Positions 1-7,895 of a stretch of 64,000 nucleotides of DNA are shown here, one piece after another. Position numbers and translations under genes: made by a program. The notes under the pieces were generated by a model. It saw only the letters and a list, made by a program, of their open reading frames with translations, searched no databases and was not told where the DNA came from. Position 1 is the stretch's first letter, and each line of letters starts with the position of its first letter. Origin of the DNA: Pseudomonas sp. FP2309. Its GTDB lineage: Bacteria > Pseudomonadota > Gammaproteobacteria > Pseudomonadales > Pseudomonadaceae. Where the stretch lies: NCBI RefSeq assembly GCF_030687575.1, contig NZ_CP117439.1, forward strand, positions 5,161,501 through 5,225,500, written 5' to 3'.

Positions 1-552
1 TGCAAAGAACTGGGCCTGAACCTGCACATGGACGGCGCGCGCTTCTCCAACGCCTGCGCGTTCCTCGGCTGCTCGCCGGCCGACCTGACCTGGAAAGCCG
101 GTGTCGACGTGTTGTGCTTTGGCGGCACCAAGAACGGCATGGCGGTGGGTGAGGCGATTCTGTTCTTCAACCATAAACTGGCCGAAGACTTCGATTACCG
201 CTGCAAACAGGCTGGCCAGCTGGCCTCGAAAATGCGCTTTTTGTCGGCTCCGTGGGTGGGCCTGCTGGAAAACGACGCCTGGCTCAAGCACGCCCGCCAC
301 GCCAACCACTGCGCACAGCTGCTGAGCAGCCTGGTGGCGGATATTCCCGGCGTGGAATTGATGTTCCCGGTGCAGGCCAACGGCGTATTCCTGCAACTGT
401 CGGAACCGGCCATCGCGGCGCTGACGGCCAAAGGCTGGCGCTTCTACACCTTCATCGGTAAGGGTGGGGCACGGTTTATGTGTGCGTGGGATACCGAGGA
501 AGAGCGGGTAAGAGAATTAGCGGCTGATATTCGGGAAGTGATGGGCGCTTGA
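1..552 (+). CDS. ltaE: Low-specificity L-threonine aldolase, 3' end only
   Basis: PLP-dependent fold-type I aldolase cleaving threonine/allo-threonine to glycine and acetaldehyde; in the glycine betaine region it would act on the glycine pool. The frame is open from base 1, so the gene starts upstream and only the last 183 codons are here. The visible part has the HMDGARFSNA segment and the FGGTKNGMAVGEA segment, in which the lysine of GGTKNG is the PLP-binding residue expected for this family. The N-terminal third is missing because of the window edge, not truncation. In P. aeruginosa a threonine aldolase also lies close to gbcAB (recalled gene order). Followed by a hairpin at 641-679. Confidence 0.9.
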   Translation, partial: CKELGLNLHMDGARFSNACAFLGCSPADLTWKAGVDVLCFGGTKNGMAVGEAILFFNHKLAEDFDYRCKQAGQLASKMRFLSAPWVGLLENDAWLKHARHANHCAQLLSSLVADIPGVELMFPVQANGVFLQLSEPAIAALTAKGWRFYTFIGKGGARFMCAWDTEEERVRELAADIREVMGA

Positions 553-640
553 ACCTGGCGAACACTGGCGGATTGCCGAGTCTGTCATTTGATATTTCTG
601 CCAGCAGCGCACTGTGTTTTCATTGACTAGCCTCTTGGAG

Positions 641-679
641 CCCGAAAGGAAAAGGCCGCTGCAGTGGCCTTCTTTCGGG
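641..679 (+). terminator. Hairpin after ltaE; otherwise empty 553-971 gap
   Basis: Arms starting CCCGAAAG and ending CTTTCGGG, with an inner AAGGCC/GGCCTT stem and a three-base bulge, form a strong hairpin about 90 bases after the ltaE stop. A pyrimidine-rich stretch lies in the descending arm, so it is a plausible terminator. The rest of 553-971 holds no convincing gene; a REP-like palindrome sits at 928-942. Confidence 0.5.
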
Positions 680-927
680 ATAACCGCCTGCCGAACCAGT
701 CGGCTGGAAACGGAAATCCAGAAGAGAGCCAAACCCATGGAATATCAAAGCAACGGCACCACCCTGCAAAGCGACGACACTATCCGCAGCCATCGAGGAC
801 GCTGCGAATCTACGACAAAGCCTCTGAACTGACAGCACCAGGCCAGCACTTCGTTGTGCATAGTTACGTCCAGTAACCGTTAACGCTCGCCTCGGAGACT
901 CATGACCTCCGACGCCGATCATTCCCA

Positions 928-942
928 GGACGCTCCGCGTCC
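928..942. repeat. REP-like palindrome upstream of rayT
   Basis: GGACGCTCCGCGTCC is the reverse complement of the palindrome that opens every unit of the array at 1531-2400. It lies about 30 bases before the rayT start, so REP elements in opposite orientation flank the transposase gene, the arrangement usual for RAYT/REP systems. Confidence 0.7.
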
Positions 943-971
943 AAGCCTCCCCCCGATTCAGGGACCTACCC

Positions 972-1505
972 ATGGGCAGAAGCCGCTACGCCATCACAGA
1001 GCCCGAAAAGCCGCACTTTCTGACCTGTACCGTTCTGGAATGGCTCCCGCTGTTTACCCGCGATTACATCGTGGGACATCTCCTGGAGTGCTGGCGTTAT
1101 CAACAACGCCACACAGACTTAAACCTTTATGGCTACGTCATCCTCGAAAACCACTTGCATTTCGTTGCCCAGGCACCTGACCTGGGCAAGTGTGTCAGCC
1201 AATTCAAATCCTTCACCGCCCGCACCATCATTGACGACCTACAGACCAGGGGCGCAGAGCGTGTTTTGCAGCGTTTGCGTTTCAGCAAACGCGCACACAA
1301 GAAAGATCGTGCCTATCAACTTTGGCAGGAAGGGTCACATGCCGAACTGGTCTACAGCGAGGCCGTCATGCGGCAAAAGCTTGATTACATCCATCACAAC
1401 CCGGTCAAGCGAGGGTATGTAGATCTCGCCGAGCACTGGCGGTACTCAAGTGCGCGCAACTATGCAGGAATGAAGGGGCTTATAGAGATTCAGCCCTGGT
1501 TCTGA
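972..1505 (+). CDS. rayT: REP-associated tyrosine transposase (RAYT)
   Basis: Single-domain Y1 transposase of the IS200/IS605-related RAYT family, 177 residues. RAYTs nick single-stranded REP hairpins and are held responsible for spreading REP/BIME sequences; they are domesticated, single-copy genes rather than mobile elements. Visible signatures are the N-terminal HFLTCTV strand, the metal-binding HUH-type motif NHLHFV (about residues 59-64) and the conserved YIHHNPVKRGYV segment near residue 139, whose tyrosine is the expected nucleophile; the C-terminal W-SSA motif (HWRYSSARNY) is also present. An AGGGA ribosome site lies about 8 bases before ATG 972. The gene is intact and flanked by REP palindromes at 928-942 and by the array from 1531, its likely substrates. 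Confidence 0.93.
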   Translation: MGRSRYAITEPEKPHFLTCTVLEWLPLFTRDYIVGHLLECWRYQQRHTDLNLYGYVILENHLHFVAQAPDLGKCVSQFKSFTARTIIDDLQTRGAERVLQRLRFSKRAHKKDRAYQLWQEGSHAELVYSEAVMRQKLDYIHHNPVKRGYVDLAEHWRYSSARNYAGMKGLIEIQPWF

Positions 1506-1530
1506 TGCGCGCTTGCACCGAGGCGGGACG

Positions 1531-2400
1531 CGGAGCGTCCCAAGAGGCATTCCCACGCGGAGCGTGGGAACGAGCGGCGGACCTACAGATTGTTCCCATG
1601 CTCCGCGTGGGAATACAGCCCGCGACGCTCTGCGTTGCATCGTACACGGACATGGACGCTTGCCACCGATCGCCGGACGCGGAGCGTCCCAGGAGGCATT
1701 CCCACGCGGAGCATGGGAACGAGCGGTGGGCTACAGATTGTTCCCGCGCTCCGCGTGGGAATACAGCCAGCGACGCTCTGCGTCGCACCGCACTCGGACA
1801 CGGACATGGACGCTTGCCAAGATCGCCGGACGCGGAGCGTCCCAGGAGGCATTCCCACGCGGAGCGTGGGAACGAGTGGCGGGCTACAGATTGTTCCCAT
1901 GCTCCGCGTGGGAATACAGCCCGCGACGCTCTGCGTTGCACCGGACATGGAAATGGATGCTTGCCAAGATCGCCGGACGCGGAGCGTCCCAGGAGGCATT
2001 CCCACGCGGAGCATGGGAACGAGCGGTGGGCTACAGATTGTTCCCGCGCTCCGCGTGGGAATACAGCCCGCGACGCTCTGCGTTGCACCGGACATGGAAA
2101 TGGATGCTTGCCAAGATCGCCGGACGCGGAGCGTCCCAGGAGGCGTTCCCACGCAGAGCATGGGAACGAGCGGTGGGCTACAGATTGTTCCCGCGCTCCG
2201 CGTGGGAATACAGCCAGCGACGCTCTGCGTCGCACCGCACTCGGACATGGCCGATTGCCACCGATAGCCGGACGCGGAGCGTCCCAGGAGGCATTCCCAC
2301 GCGGAGCATGGGAACGAGCGGTGGGCTACAGATTGTTCCCGCGCTCCGCCTGGGAATACAGCCCGCGACGCTCTGCGTCGCATCGCACTCGGACATGGAT
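1531..2400. repeat. Tandem REP/BIME array, six ~148 bp units
   Basis: Six near-identical units begin at 1531, 1680, 1833, 1980, 2127 and 2275 (spacing 149, 153, 147, 147 and 148). Each contains four palindromes with a related core: GGACGCGGAGCGTCC, an arm pair TTCCCACGCGGAGCGTGGGAA-like, a second pair ending GCTCCGCGTGGGAA about 30 bases on, and GCGACGCTCTGCGTCGC. Between units lies a short less conserved linker (GGACATGG...). Units differ mainly at single positions (GAGCGTGGG versus GAGCATGGG). Open frames run across the array on both strands, but they only reflect the repeat and are not genes. The array lies directly 3' of rayT and ends just before the gbcB stop codon. Confidence 0.93.
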
Positions 2401-2414
2401 GCTTCGAGCGGTGG

Positions 2415-3515
2415 TCAGAATTCGATACGCACATCACCCTTCGGCACGCTGCAGCACGACAGGATGTAGCCCTCGGCTTCGTCTTCCTCGGTGATCCCGC
2501 CGTTGTGCTCCATTTCCACCTCCCCGCCCAGCTTCATCACCTTGCACGTCCCGCAGATGCCCATGCCGCAGGCTTTGGGAATCATCAGCCCCAGCTTGGC
2601 CGCCGCCGCATGCACGGTTTCGCCTGGTGCCACGCGAATGCTCTTGCCCGATGCAATGAACTCCACCTGATGCAGGTCCGCCAGGTCGACTTCCGGCGCA
2701 TCCGCCGCTTGCTCGGCTTGCTCCACCGCGTCGGCCCGCGCTTCCGGCGGCGTGGCGCCGAAGGACTCCTCGTGATAGCGCGCCATATCGAAACCCGCTG
2801 CTTCCAGCAGACGCTTCACTGCACTCATGTACGGCGTCGGACCGCAGCAGAACACTTCGCGCTCAAGGAAGTCGGGCACCATCAATTCGAGCATCTTGTG
2901 ATTCAGGTAACCGCGATACCCCGCCCACGGCTCGCCCAGACCATGCTTCTCGCAGATCAGGTGCAGGCTGAAGTTGTCGATCCGCGACGCCATATGCTCC
3001 AGTTCGCGGTGGTAGATGATGTCTTTGGGCGAGCGGGCGCTGTGGACAAACGTCATGTCGACATTGGCGTTGGTGTCGTAGAACCAACGCGCCATGGACA
3101 TCACCGGCGTGATGCCGACGCCGCCGCTGAGGTACAGGACCTTTGGGCTGGGGAAGTCGATGGCGTTGAACAACCCGACCGGCCCGTGCACCGCCAACTC
3201 CTGGCCTTCGTGCAGAGTGTCGTGCAGCCAGTTGGAAACTTTGCCGCCGGGCACACGCTTGATCGTCACAGAAAAGCTGTAAGGCACCGAAGGCGAGCTG
3301 GAAATGGTGTACGAGCGCATGATCGGCTGGCCTTCGATTTCCAGCTCCAGGGTGACAAATTGCCCGGGCTTGAAAAAGAACAGGATCGGCTGGTCAGCCA
3401 TGAAGCAAAAGGTGCGCACGTCCCAGGTTTCCTGGATGACTTTGACGCAACGGACGATGTGCCGACCATTGGCCCAGGTCTGGGTCGTGACTGGATTCAG
3501 GAAACTATTGGACAT
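2415..3515 (-). CDS. gbcB: Glycine betaine monooxygenase, ferredoxin reductase subunit
   Basis: Reductase partner of GbcA: moves electrons from NAD(P)H through flavin and a plant-type 2Fe-2S centre to the Rieske oxygenase that demethylates glycine betaine to dimethylglycine. 366 residues. Order of domains: FAD domain with RSYTISSSP near residues 67-75, NAD domain with YLSGGVGITPVMS, and a C-terminal ferredoxin domain with CX4CX2C at 316/321/324 and a last cysteine at 354 or 355. The start at 3515 is chosen because GGAGAA lies 5 bases upstream; the longer frame from 3581 has no such support. Divergent from gbcA across a 284 bp control region. No sign of damage. Confidence 0.95.
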   Translation of the reverse strand: MSNSFLNPVTTQTWANGRHIVRCVKVIQETWDVRTFCFMADQPILFFFKPGQFVTLELEIEGQPIMRSYTISSSPSVPYSFSVTIKRVPGGKVSNWLHDTLHEGQELAVHGPVGLFNAIDFPSPKVLYLSGGVGITPVMSMARWFYDTNANVDMTFVHSARSPKDIIYHRELEHMASRIDNFSLHLICEKHGLGEPWAGYRGYLNHKMLELMVPDFLEREVFCCGPTPYMSAVKRLLEAAGFDMARYHEESFGATPPEARADAVEQAEQAADAPEVDLADLHQVEFIASGKSIRVAPGETVHAAAAKLGLMIPKACGMGICGTCKVMKLGGEVEMEHNGGITEEDEAEGYILSCCSVPKGDVRIEF

Positions 3516-3642
3516 GCTGATTCTCCACTGCCGATGTTCGGCTTTATGGTGGCGATTCTGCGTAACGCGAGAACCACCCACTTACCTATCTGCGACATTC
3601 ACATACTTACCGCGACCAGCCCCCAACGACAGGGGGTTGCGC

Positions 3643-3667
3643 GTCGGGAACAGATTGGGCCATGTCG
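3643..3667 (+). promoter_or_regulatory. Candidate AraC-type activator site in gbcB/gbcA gap
   Basis: GTCG occurs at 3643 and again at 3664, exactly 21 bp apart, the second as TGTCGCCCATGG. The same GTCG-N17-GTCG spacing occurs at the control regions of the dgc operon, caiX/cdhR and sdaB/cbcX in this window. GbdR is known to activate gbcA and gbcB; assigning this element to GbdR is inference. It lies 133 bases upstream of the gbcA start. Confidence 0.4.
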
Positions 3668-3799
3668 CCCATGGATAAGGTTCGTCGCACCGTCGGCCCC
3701 ACACTCGCTCCATACAAAGACGCTTTCTTTACGCCTTGCATAGCACCAACCGTAGCCACTATTCGCCGGCCACACAGAATGGCCATGAGGACACATACG

Positions 3800-5095
3800 A
3801 TGGACGTCACCGCAACCTTAAGCTTGGGCGATCCGCTGGAACCCGCACGCAAGGCCACCGCGCAAATGCTGCAAGAGCGCGAGCGCACCTTTTCGCTGCC
3901 CCAGCCGTTCTACTCTGATGAACGGCTGTTTGATATCGACATGCAGGAGATCTTCCAGAAAGAGTGGTTGATCGCCGGCATGACCTGCGAGATCCCCACC
4001 AAGGGCAACTACCTGACCCTGCAAGTGGGCAAGAACCCGATCATCGTGATCCGTGGCGCCGAAGGCGTGGTGCATGCGTTCCATAACGTGTGCCGCCACC
4101 GTGGCTCGCGCTTGTGCACCAGCGACAAAGGCAAAGTCGCCAAGCTGGTGTGCCACTACCACCAGTGGACCTACGAGCTCGACGGCCGTCTGCTGTTTGC
4201 CGGCACCGAAATGGGCGCTGACTTCGACATGAAGCAGTATGGCCTCAAGCCGGTGAACGTGAAGACCGCCGGCGGCTACATCTTTATCAGCCTGGCCGAG
4301 AACCCGCCGGCCATCGACGATTTCCTGTCGACGCTGAACCATTACATGGAACCCTACGACATGGAGAACACCAAGGTGGCGGTACAAACCACCTTGATGG
4401 AAAAAGCCAACTGGAAGCTGGTGCTGGAAAACAACCGTGAGTGCTACCACTGCAACGCGTCGCACCCGGAGCTGTTGAAGACCCTGCTGGAATGGGACGA
4501 CGTCACCGACCCACGCGCCGATCAGGCGTTCAAGGACCACGTTGCCGCCTCCGCCGCTGCCTGGGATGCCGAAAAAATCCCTTACGCCCACGCCAGCTTC
4601 GGCCTGCGTAACCGTATCGTGCGCATGCCGCTGCTCAAAGGCACTGTGTCGATGACCCTGGACGGCAAACAAGGTTGCGCCAAGCTCATGGGCCGTATCA
4701 AGAACCCGGACCTGGGCTCGATGCGCATCCTGCACCTGCCGCACTCGTGGAACCACTGCATGGGCGATCACATCATTGTGTTCACCGTGTGGCCGATCAG
4801 CGCCCAGGAAACCATGGTCACCACCAAGTGGCTGGTACACAAGGACGCGGTTGAAGGCGTGGACTACGACGTGGAGCGTATGCGCCAGGTGTGGGATGCC
4901 ACCAACGACCAGGACCGTCGCCTGGCCGAAGAGAACCAGCGCGGCATCAACTCCACCGCCTACCAACCTGGCCCGTACTCCAAGACGTATGAGTTCGGCG
5001 TGGTGAACTTCGTGGATTGGTACAGCGAGCGCATGCTCAGCAACCTGGGTGCAGCGCCCGCGCCTTACCTCAAAGGCGTCGCCGCTCACGAGTAA
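3800..5095 (+). CDS. gbcA: Glycine betaine monooxygenase, Rieske oxygenase subunit
   Basis: Terminal oxygenase that converts glycine betaine to dimethylglycine and formaldehyde; cytoplasmic; works with GbcB. 431 residues from ATG 3800, which has GAGGA 8 bases upstream; earlier in-frame starts lack a ribosome site and add non-conserved sequence. The Rieske centre is C98-X-H100 and C118-X2-H121 (motifs CRHRGSRL and CHYHQW). The mononuclear iron site is in the NNRECYHCNASHPEL segment, with H217 and H222 as likely ligands. Divergent from gbcB, so one control region should drive both. A hairpin at 5116-5136 and then the DnaA-box region follow. Confidence 0.95.
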   Translation: MDVTATLSLGDPLEPARKATAQMLQERERTFSLPQPFYSDERLFDIDMQEIFQKEWLIAGMTCEIPTKGNYLTLQVGKNPIIVIRGAEGVVHAFHNVCRHRGSRLCTSDKGKVAKLVCHYHQWTYELDGRLLFAGTEMGADFDMKQYGLKPVNVKTAGGYIFISLAENPPAIDDFLSTLNHYMEPYDMENTKVAVQTTLMEKANWKLVLENNRECYHCNASHPELLKTLLEWDDVTDPRADQAFKDHVAASAAAWDAEKIPYAHASFGLRNRIVRMPLLKGTVSMTLDGKQGCAKLMGRIKNPDLGSMRILHLPHSWNHCMGDHIIVFTVWPISAQETMVTTKWLVHKDAVEGVDYDVERMRQVWDATNDQDRRLAEENQRGINSTAYQPGPYSKTYEFGVVNFVDWYSERMLSNLGAAPAPYLKGVAAHE

Positions 5096-5115
5096 CGCTA
5101 CGACTGTCAGGGTTT

Positions 5116-5136
5116 TGGCTGTACAAAAAACAGCCA
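5116..5136 (+). terminator. Small hairpin after gbcA
   Basis: TGGCTGT and ACAGCCA pair around an A-rich loop 21 bases after the gbcA stop. There is no U-tract downstream, so it is only a weak terminator candidate. Confidence 0.35.
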
Positions 5137-5186
5137 GAGCCCGGACAACCCTGTATCACCCTGCCCTCCAGCCGTTGCCCAACAAC

Positions 5187-5221
5187 TTATCCACAGAGCC
5201 ACCCACAGCAATTGTGGGCAA
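5187..5221 (+). repeat. DnaA-box pair unit 1
   Basis: TTATCCACA, 17 bases, TGTGGGCAA. Of the four units this and unit 4 keep the inverted second box best. Confidence 0.8.
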
Positions 5222-5358
5222 CTGCTTCCCGCCCCCAAAATTAACTGAAGAAAATCCGTGACTTATTCAAGTTGCACGGTTTCCGGCACGATTGATCAAT
5301 TATTGAACAAACCCACGTAACCCACGGTTGACGTGGCTTACAGCTGTGCGCGAACACC

Positions 5359-5393
5359 TTATCCACAGAAGCACCAACAGACTTTGGGGGCAA
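5359..5393 (+). repeat. DnaA-box pair unit 2
   Basis: TTATCCACA, 17 bases, TGGGGGCAA. Almost identical to unit 3 over the whole 35 bp, including the CCAACAGACTT linker. A TTTTCCACA box lies on the other strand 13 bases downstream. Confidence 0.8.
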
Positions 5394-5541
5394 CTTCAAC
5401 GGCACTGTGGAAAACCTGCTGAAAGCGTCATAAACCGAGGCTTTGCGCACCATCAAGTCGTTAAAAGCAGGCATTTGATCAAACTTTAACCAACACTCTG
5501 AGCGCCTTTATTTATAAGGCCTGCAAGCGACAGCAAACATC

Positions 5542-5576
5542 TTATCCACAGAAGCGCCAACAGACTTTGGGGGCAA
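5542..5576 (+). repeat. DnaA-box pair unit 3
   Basis: TTATCCACA, 17 bases, TGGGGGCAA; differs from unit 2 at a single linker base (GAAGCG versus GAAGCA). Confidence 0.8.
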
Positions 5577-5702
5577 GTCGGTGCGGCCGACGGGCTGGAT
5601 AAACGGAAAAACCCGAGCAAAAACCGTTATTTAGCTTGGTTGTTTTTCGTACAGAGGGCTGCAGGGCTTTAGCTGCAAGGGTTGTGGACAACCGCGAACA
5701 GG

Positions 5703-5737
5703 TTATCCACAGACGGGTCAACAGGGATTGTGGGTAA
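5703..5737 (+). repeat. DnaA-box pair unit 4
   Basis: TTATCCACA, 17 bases, TGTGGGTAA. A TTGTCCACA site on the opposite strand ends 11 bases upstream, making this the densest part of the cluster. Confidence 0.8.
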
Positions 5738-5888
5738 GCCTGTGGCTGCGCCCTCGAGGGAAGCCTGTTTACTGAAAATGGTTTTGGGGGAGGAGATCTG
5801 GTCGTTGCGGTGAGCGGCTACACCTCAACAAGCCCCGCCATCACCGCCCCCTCCAGGCGTTCGGCTCAGCGGGGCCGGCGACGATAAA

Positions 5889-6659
5889 TCAGCGCACCAC
5901 ACCCTCTTCCACCAGCAGCTTGAGGATCGCCTCGGCACCCGCCTGCGGGCTGAGGCCCTTGAGCACTTGCCCGCCGCCGCCACTGGCTTTGGCCGTGGCC
6001 GCTTTCATGCGGTCGGCGCCGCTCTTGGCCTTGATCACCTTGAGGCGCTTGGGTCGGGGCTTGGCCGGTTGCAGCACCGCAGCTGTGAATAACTCGTCTT
6101 GTTCAACTTCAACTTCATGGGCCGCCAGTTCACCGCGTTGCGCCGGGCCGTAGGCGCTTTGCCGAGGCTTGGGCGCCGCGTTATCCACCGTGGCCACGAA
6201 CGGCAGACGCACCTTCAGGCGCCGCCGCTGACCGCGCGGCAAGGCTTGCAGCACATGGGCCACGCCCGCCTCGATGGATTCCACCTGGGCCAGGCCCACA
6301 ATCAGCGGCCAACCCAGTTGCTCGGCCAGCAGGAACGGCAGCATGCCCGAACCTTCGCCGGTTTCCGCCTGACTGCCGGTGAGCACCACATGGGCACCGG
6401 CGTCGCGCAGGTAGTCACTGAGCACCGGCAGCGCATCGGCGCCGGTCGGTTGTTCGAGTACATGCAGTTGCGGCAGCCCCATGCCCAGGTAGCTGCGCAA
6501 CGTGGGCTCGGCGATGTTGCCGGCGTGCAGCACCTGCAACTTATCCCCAGCCATTTGCAGGCCCAGTTCCACCGCGCGCGCATCTTGCTCGGCGCGCCGT
6601 GGGCGACCGGAGGTGGGGTGGGCGCCGATGGACACGAGGCTGATTACATTGGTCGTCAT
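5889..6659 (-). CDS. etfB: Electron transfer flavoprotein, beta subunit
   Basis: Small subunit of an FAD/AMP electron transfer flavoprotein, here expected to accept electrons from the DgcAB dimethylglycine demethylase and pass them to the respiratory chain. 256 residues; ETF-beta fold visible in the N-terminal VSIGAHPTSGRPRR segment and in GSQAETGEGSGMLPFLLAEQLGWP, the family's DGDTAQVGP-like signature region in a diverged form. Start 6659 is preferred over 6665 because AGGA then stands 7 bases away; the upstream ATG is too close to it. It is the last gene of the minus-strand dgc-etf run, 15 bases after etfA. The C-terminal 40 residues are Lys/Ala/Gly-rich and poorly conserved. Confidence 0.88.
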   Translation of the reverse strand: MTTNVISLVSIGAHPTSGRPRRAEQDARAVELGLQMAGDKLQVLHAGNIAEPTLRSYLGMGLPQLHVLEQPTGADALPVLSDYLRDAGAHVVLTGSQAETGEGSGMLPFLLAEQLGWPLIVGLAQVESIEAGVAHVLQALPRGQRRRLKVRLPFVATVDNAAPKPRQSAYGPAQRGELAAHEVEVEQDELFTAAVLQPAKPRPKRLKVIKAKSGADRMKAATAKASGGGGQVLKGLSPQAGAEAILKLLVEEGVVR

Positions 6660-6674
6660 GGCCATATCCTTTGC

Positions 6675-7895
6675 TTAAGCCGCATCGCGCTTGGCGCCGT
6701 TGCGGTAGGCCTCGACCGCATCGATCAAGGCTTGCAGTATCGCGGCGCTTTCGCCGATCACCGACAGGTCGGCACGCTTGATCATGTCGCAACCCGGATC
6801 CAGGTTGATCGCCACCACCTTGTCGCAGGCACCGATGCCTTGCAGGTGCTGGATCGCCCCGGAAATCCCCACGGCCACATACACCCGTGCGGTCACCCAG
6901 GTGCCGCTGGCACCGACCTGGCGATCACGCGCCATAAAACCATCGTCCACCGCCACCCGCGACGCGCCTTCGGTGGCGCCCAGTGCGGCGGCGGTCTGGT
7001 GGAACAGCGCCCAGTCCTTCACGCCGTTGCCGCCGGAGAAAATAAACTCCGCCTCGGCCATCGGAATCGCTGCCGGGTCCACCGCCACCGCGCCGAGGTC
7101 TTCGATACGCGGCAGGCTGCGCGCCAGGCCTGTGGATAACTCCACGGGCAAGACTTCATGGCGCGTGTCGCTGACCGGTTCGGCACATTCCACCGCGGCG
7201 AGGATCAGGCGCGGCAACGGCCGCGCCAAATCTTCCTGACCCGCACCGGCGCGGCCGATGCATTCATCGCCCTTGATCTGCCACACCCGCGTGGCCGGAC
7301 GCTCCTTAAGGCTGGCGGCAAAACGCCGCCCCAGCTCACCACCGCCACTGCGGCTGTCAGGCAGCAACCAGTGGCGCGGGTTGAATTGGTTATCCACAGC
7401 CCGCAGGCCGTGCACACGTTGCTCTGGTGAATAACCCTCGAACTCGGCGCCATCCAGCACCAGCAAGCGGTCGACACCGGCGGTGGCAAACGCGCTCTCT
7501 TTGTGTTCGCCGAACACCACCGCCAGCACCGCACCGTCGTCGCCGGCCAGCTGCCGCGCCAGGCCGAGCAGGTCACGGTCGTGACTGCTCAAGCGGCCGC
7601 CGACCATGTCGGGCACCACGTTGATATAGAACGCCGGCGCCGGCACCTGATGCAGCGGCAACTGCACCTGCACCGCCGCGCTGCGCTTGGCCGCGCCGCC
7701 CTGCTGGGCGCCGCTGCGGTCGATACGCTTGATGCCGTTGGGGCCGATAAAACCGACGCCATGGACGTTTTTGCGGACAACGCCGTGAGGCCCCATCCAG
7801 CTGTGTTGCACCGGTTGCATGGCCGCATGCAGTGGGTGCAGGCGGTTACGGGCGATCCATTCGGCACGGGGGTCGCGGCGGATAATGTCGCTCAT
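6675..7895 (-). CDS. etfA: Electron transfer flavoprotein, alpha subunit
   Basis: FAD-binding subunit of the ETF pair, 406 residues, longer than the usual ~310 because of an N-terminal extension with a charged, proline-containing start. The C-terminal FAD domain is canonical: GASGTWVTARVYVAVGISGA at about 328-347, then IQHL and VVAINLDPGCDMIKRADLSVIGE. The start codon overlaps the dgcB stop by one base (TGATG on the minus strand), which implies translational coupling. Two perfect DnaA boxes fall inside the coding sequence, at 7131-7139 and 7390-7398. One of them is read as GAG TTA TCC ACA, using the rare Leu codon TTA. Confidence 0.9.
   Translation of the reverse strand: MSDIIRRDPRAEWIARNRLHPLHAAMQPVQHSWMGPHGVVRKNVHGVGFIGPNGIKRIDRSGAQQGGAAKRSAAVQVQLPLHQVPAPAFYINVVPDMVGGRLSSHDRDLLGLARQLAGDDGAVLAVVFGEHKESAFATAGVDRLLVLDGAEFEGYSPEQRVHGLRAVDNQFNPRHWLLPDSRSGGGELGRRFAASLKERPATRVWQIKGDECIGRAGAGQEDLARPLPRLILAAVECAEPVSDTRHEVLPVELSTGLARSLPRIEDLGAVAVDPAAIPMAEAEFIFSGGNGVKDWALFHQTAAALGATEGASRVAVDDGFMARDRQVGASGTWVTARVYVAVGISGAIQHLQGIGACDKVVAINLDPGCDMIKRADLSVIGESAAILQALIDAVEAYRNGAKRDAA
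7131..7139 (-). other. DnaA box inside etfA
   Basis: Perfect TTATCCACA on the minus strand. In the etfA reading frame it supplies a TTA leucine codon and an ACA threonine codon, both unusual in GC-rich Pseudomonas genes. Confidence 0.6.
7390..7398 (+). other. DnaA box inside etfA
   Basis: Perfect TTATCCACA on the plus strand, within the codons for AVDNQF of EtfA. Sixth perfect box within 2.2 kb. Confidence 0.55.

Larger units (their letters stand above)
5096..5888. other. Non-coding region with clustered DnaA boxes
   Basis: A 793 bp gap between the 3' ends of gbcA and etfB with no credible gene. It holds four TTATCCACA DnaA boxes, all on the plus strand, at 5187-5195, 5359-5367, 5542-5550 and 5703-5711 (spacing 172, 183, 161). 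Each is followed 17 bases later by a degenerate inverted box (TGTGGGCAA, TGGGGGCAA, TGGGGGCAA, TGTGGGTAA), giving a 35 bp two-box unit. Further box-like sites on the minus strand are TTTTCCACA (5406-5414) and TTGTCCACA (5683-5691). AT-richer patches lie at about 5235-5320, 5470-5520 and 5600-5660. No dnaA, dnaN, gidA or rpmH gene is near, so this is not the usual oriC. A DnaA-titrating or DnaA-reactivating locus is my inference. Confidence 0.7.

Noticed and set aside
902..1180. Short open frame overlapping the start of rayT
   Set aside because: It runs through the REP-like palindrome and is out of frame with the clearly conserved transposase.
1531..2400. CRISPR array
   Set aside because: The period is ~148 bp and the whole unit repeats, with no unique ~30 bp spacers and no cas genes nearby.
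1505..2494. Long open frames on both strands across the REP array
   Set aside because: They repeat the same ~50-residue block with every unit and have no ribosome site or family match; they arise from the GC-rich palindromic repeat.
5096..5888. Chromosomal origin (oriC)
   Set aside because: No rpmH, dnaA, dnaN or parAB genes are adjacent and there is no compact run of boxes beside a clear AT-rich unwinding element; box spacing of 160-180 bp is too wide for the usual oriC.
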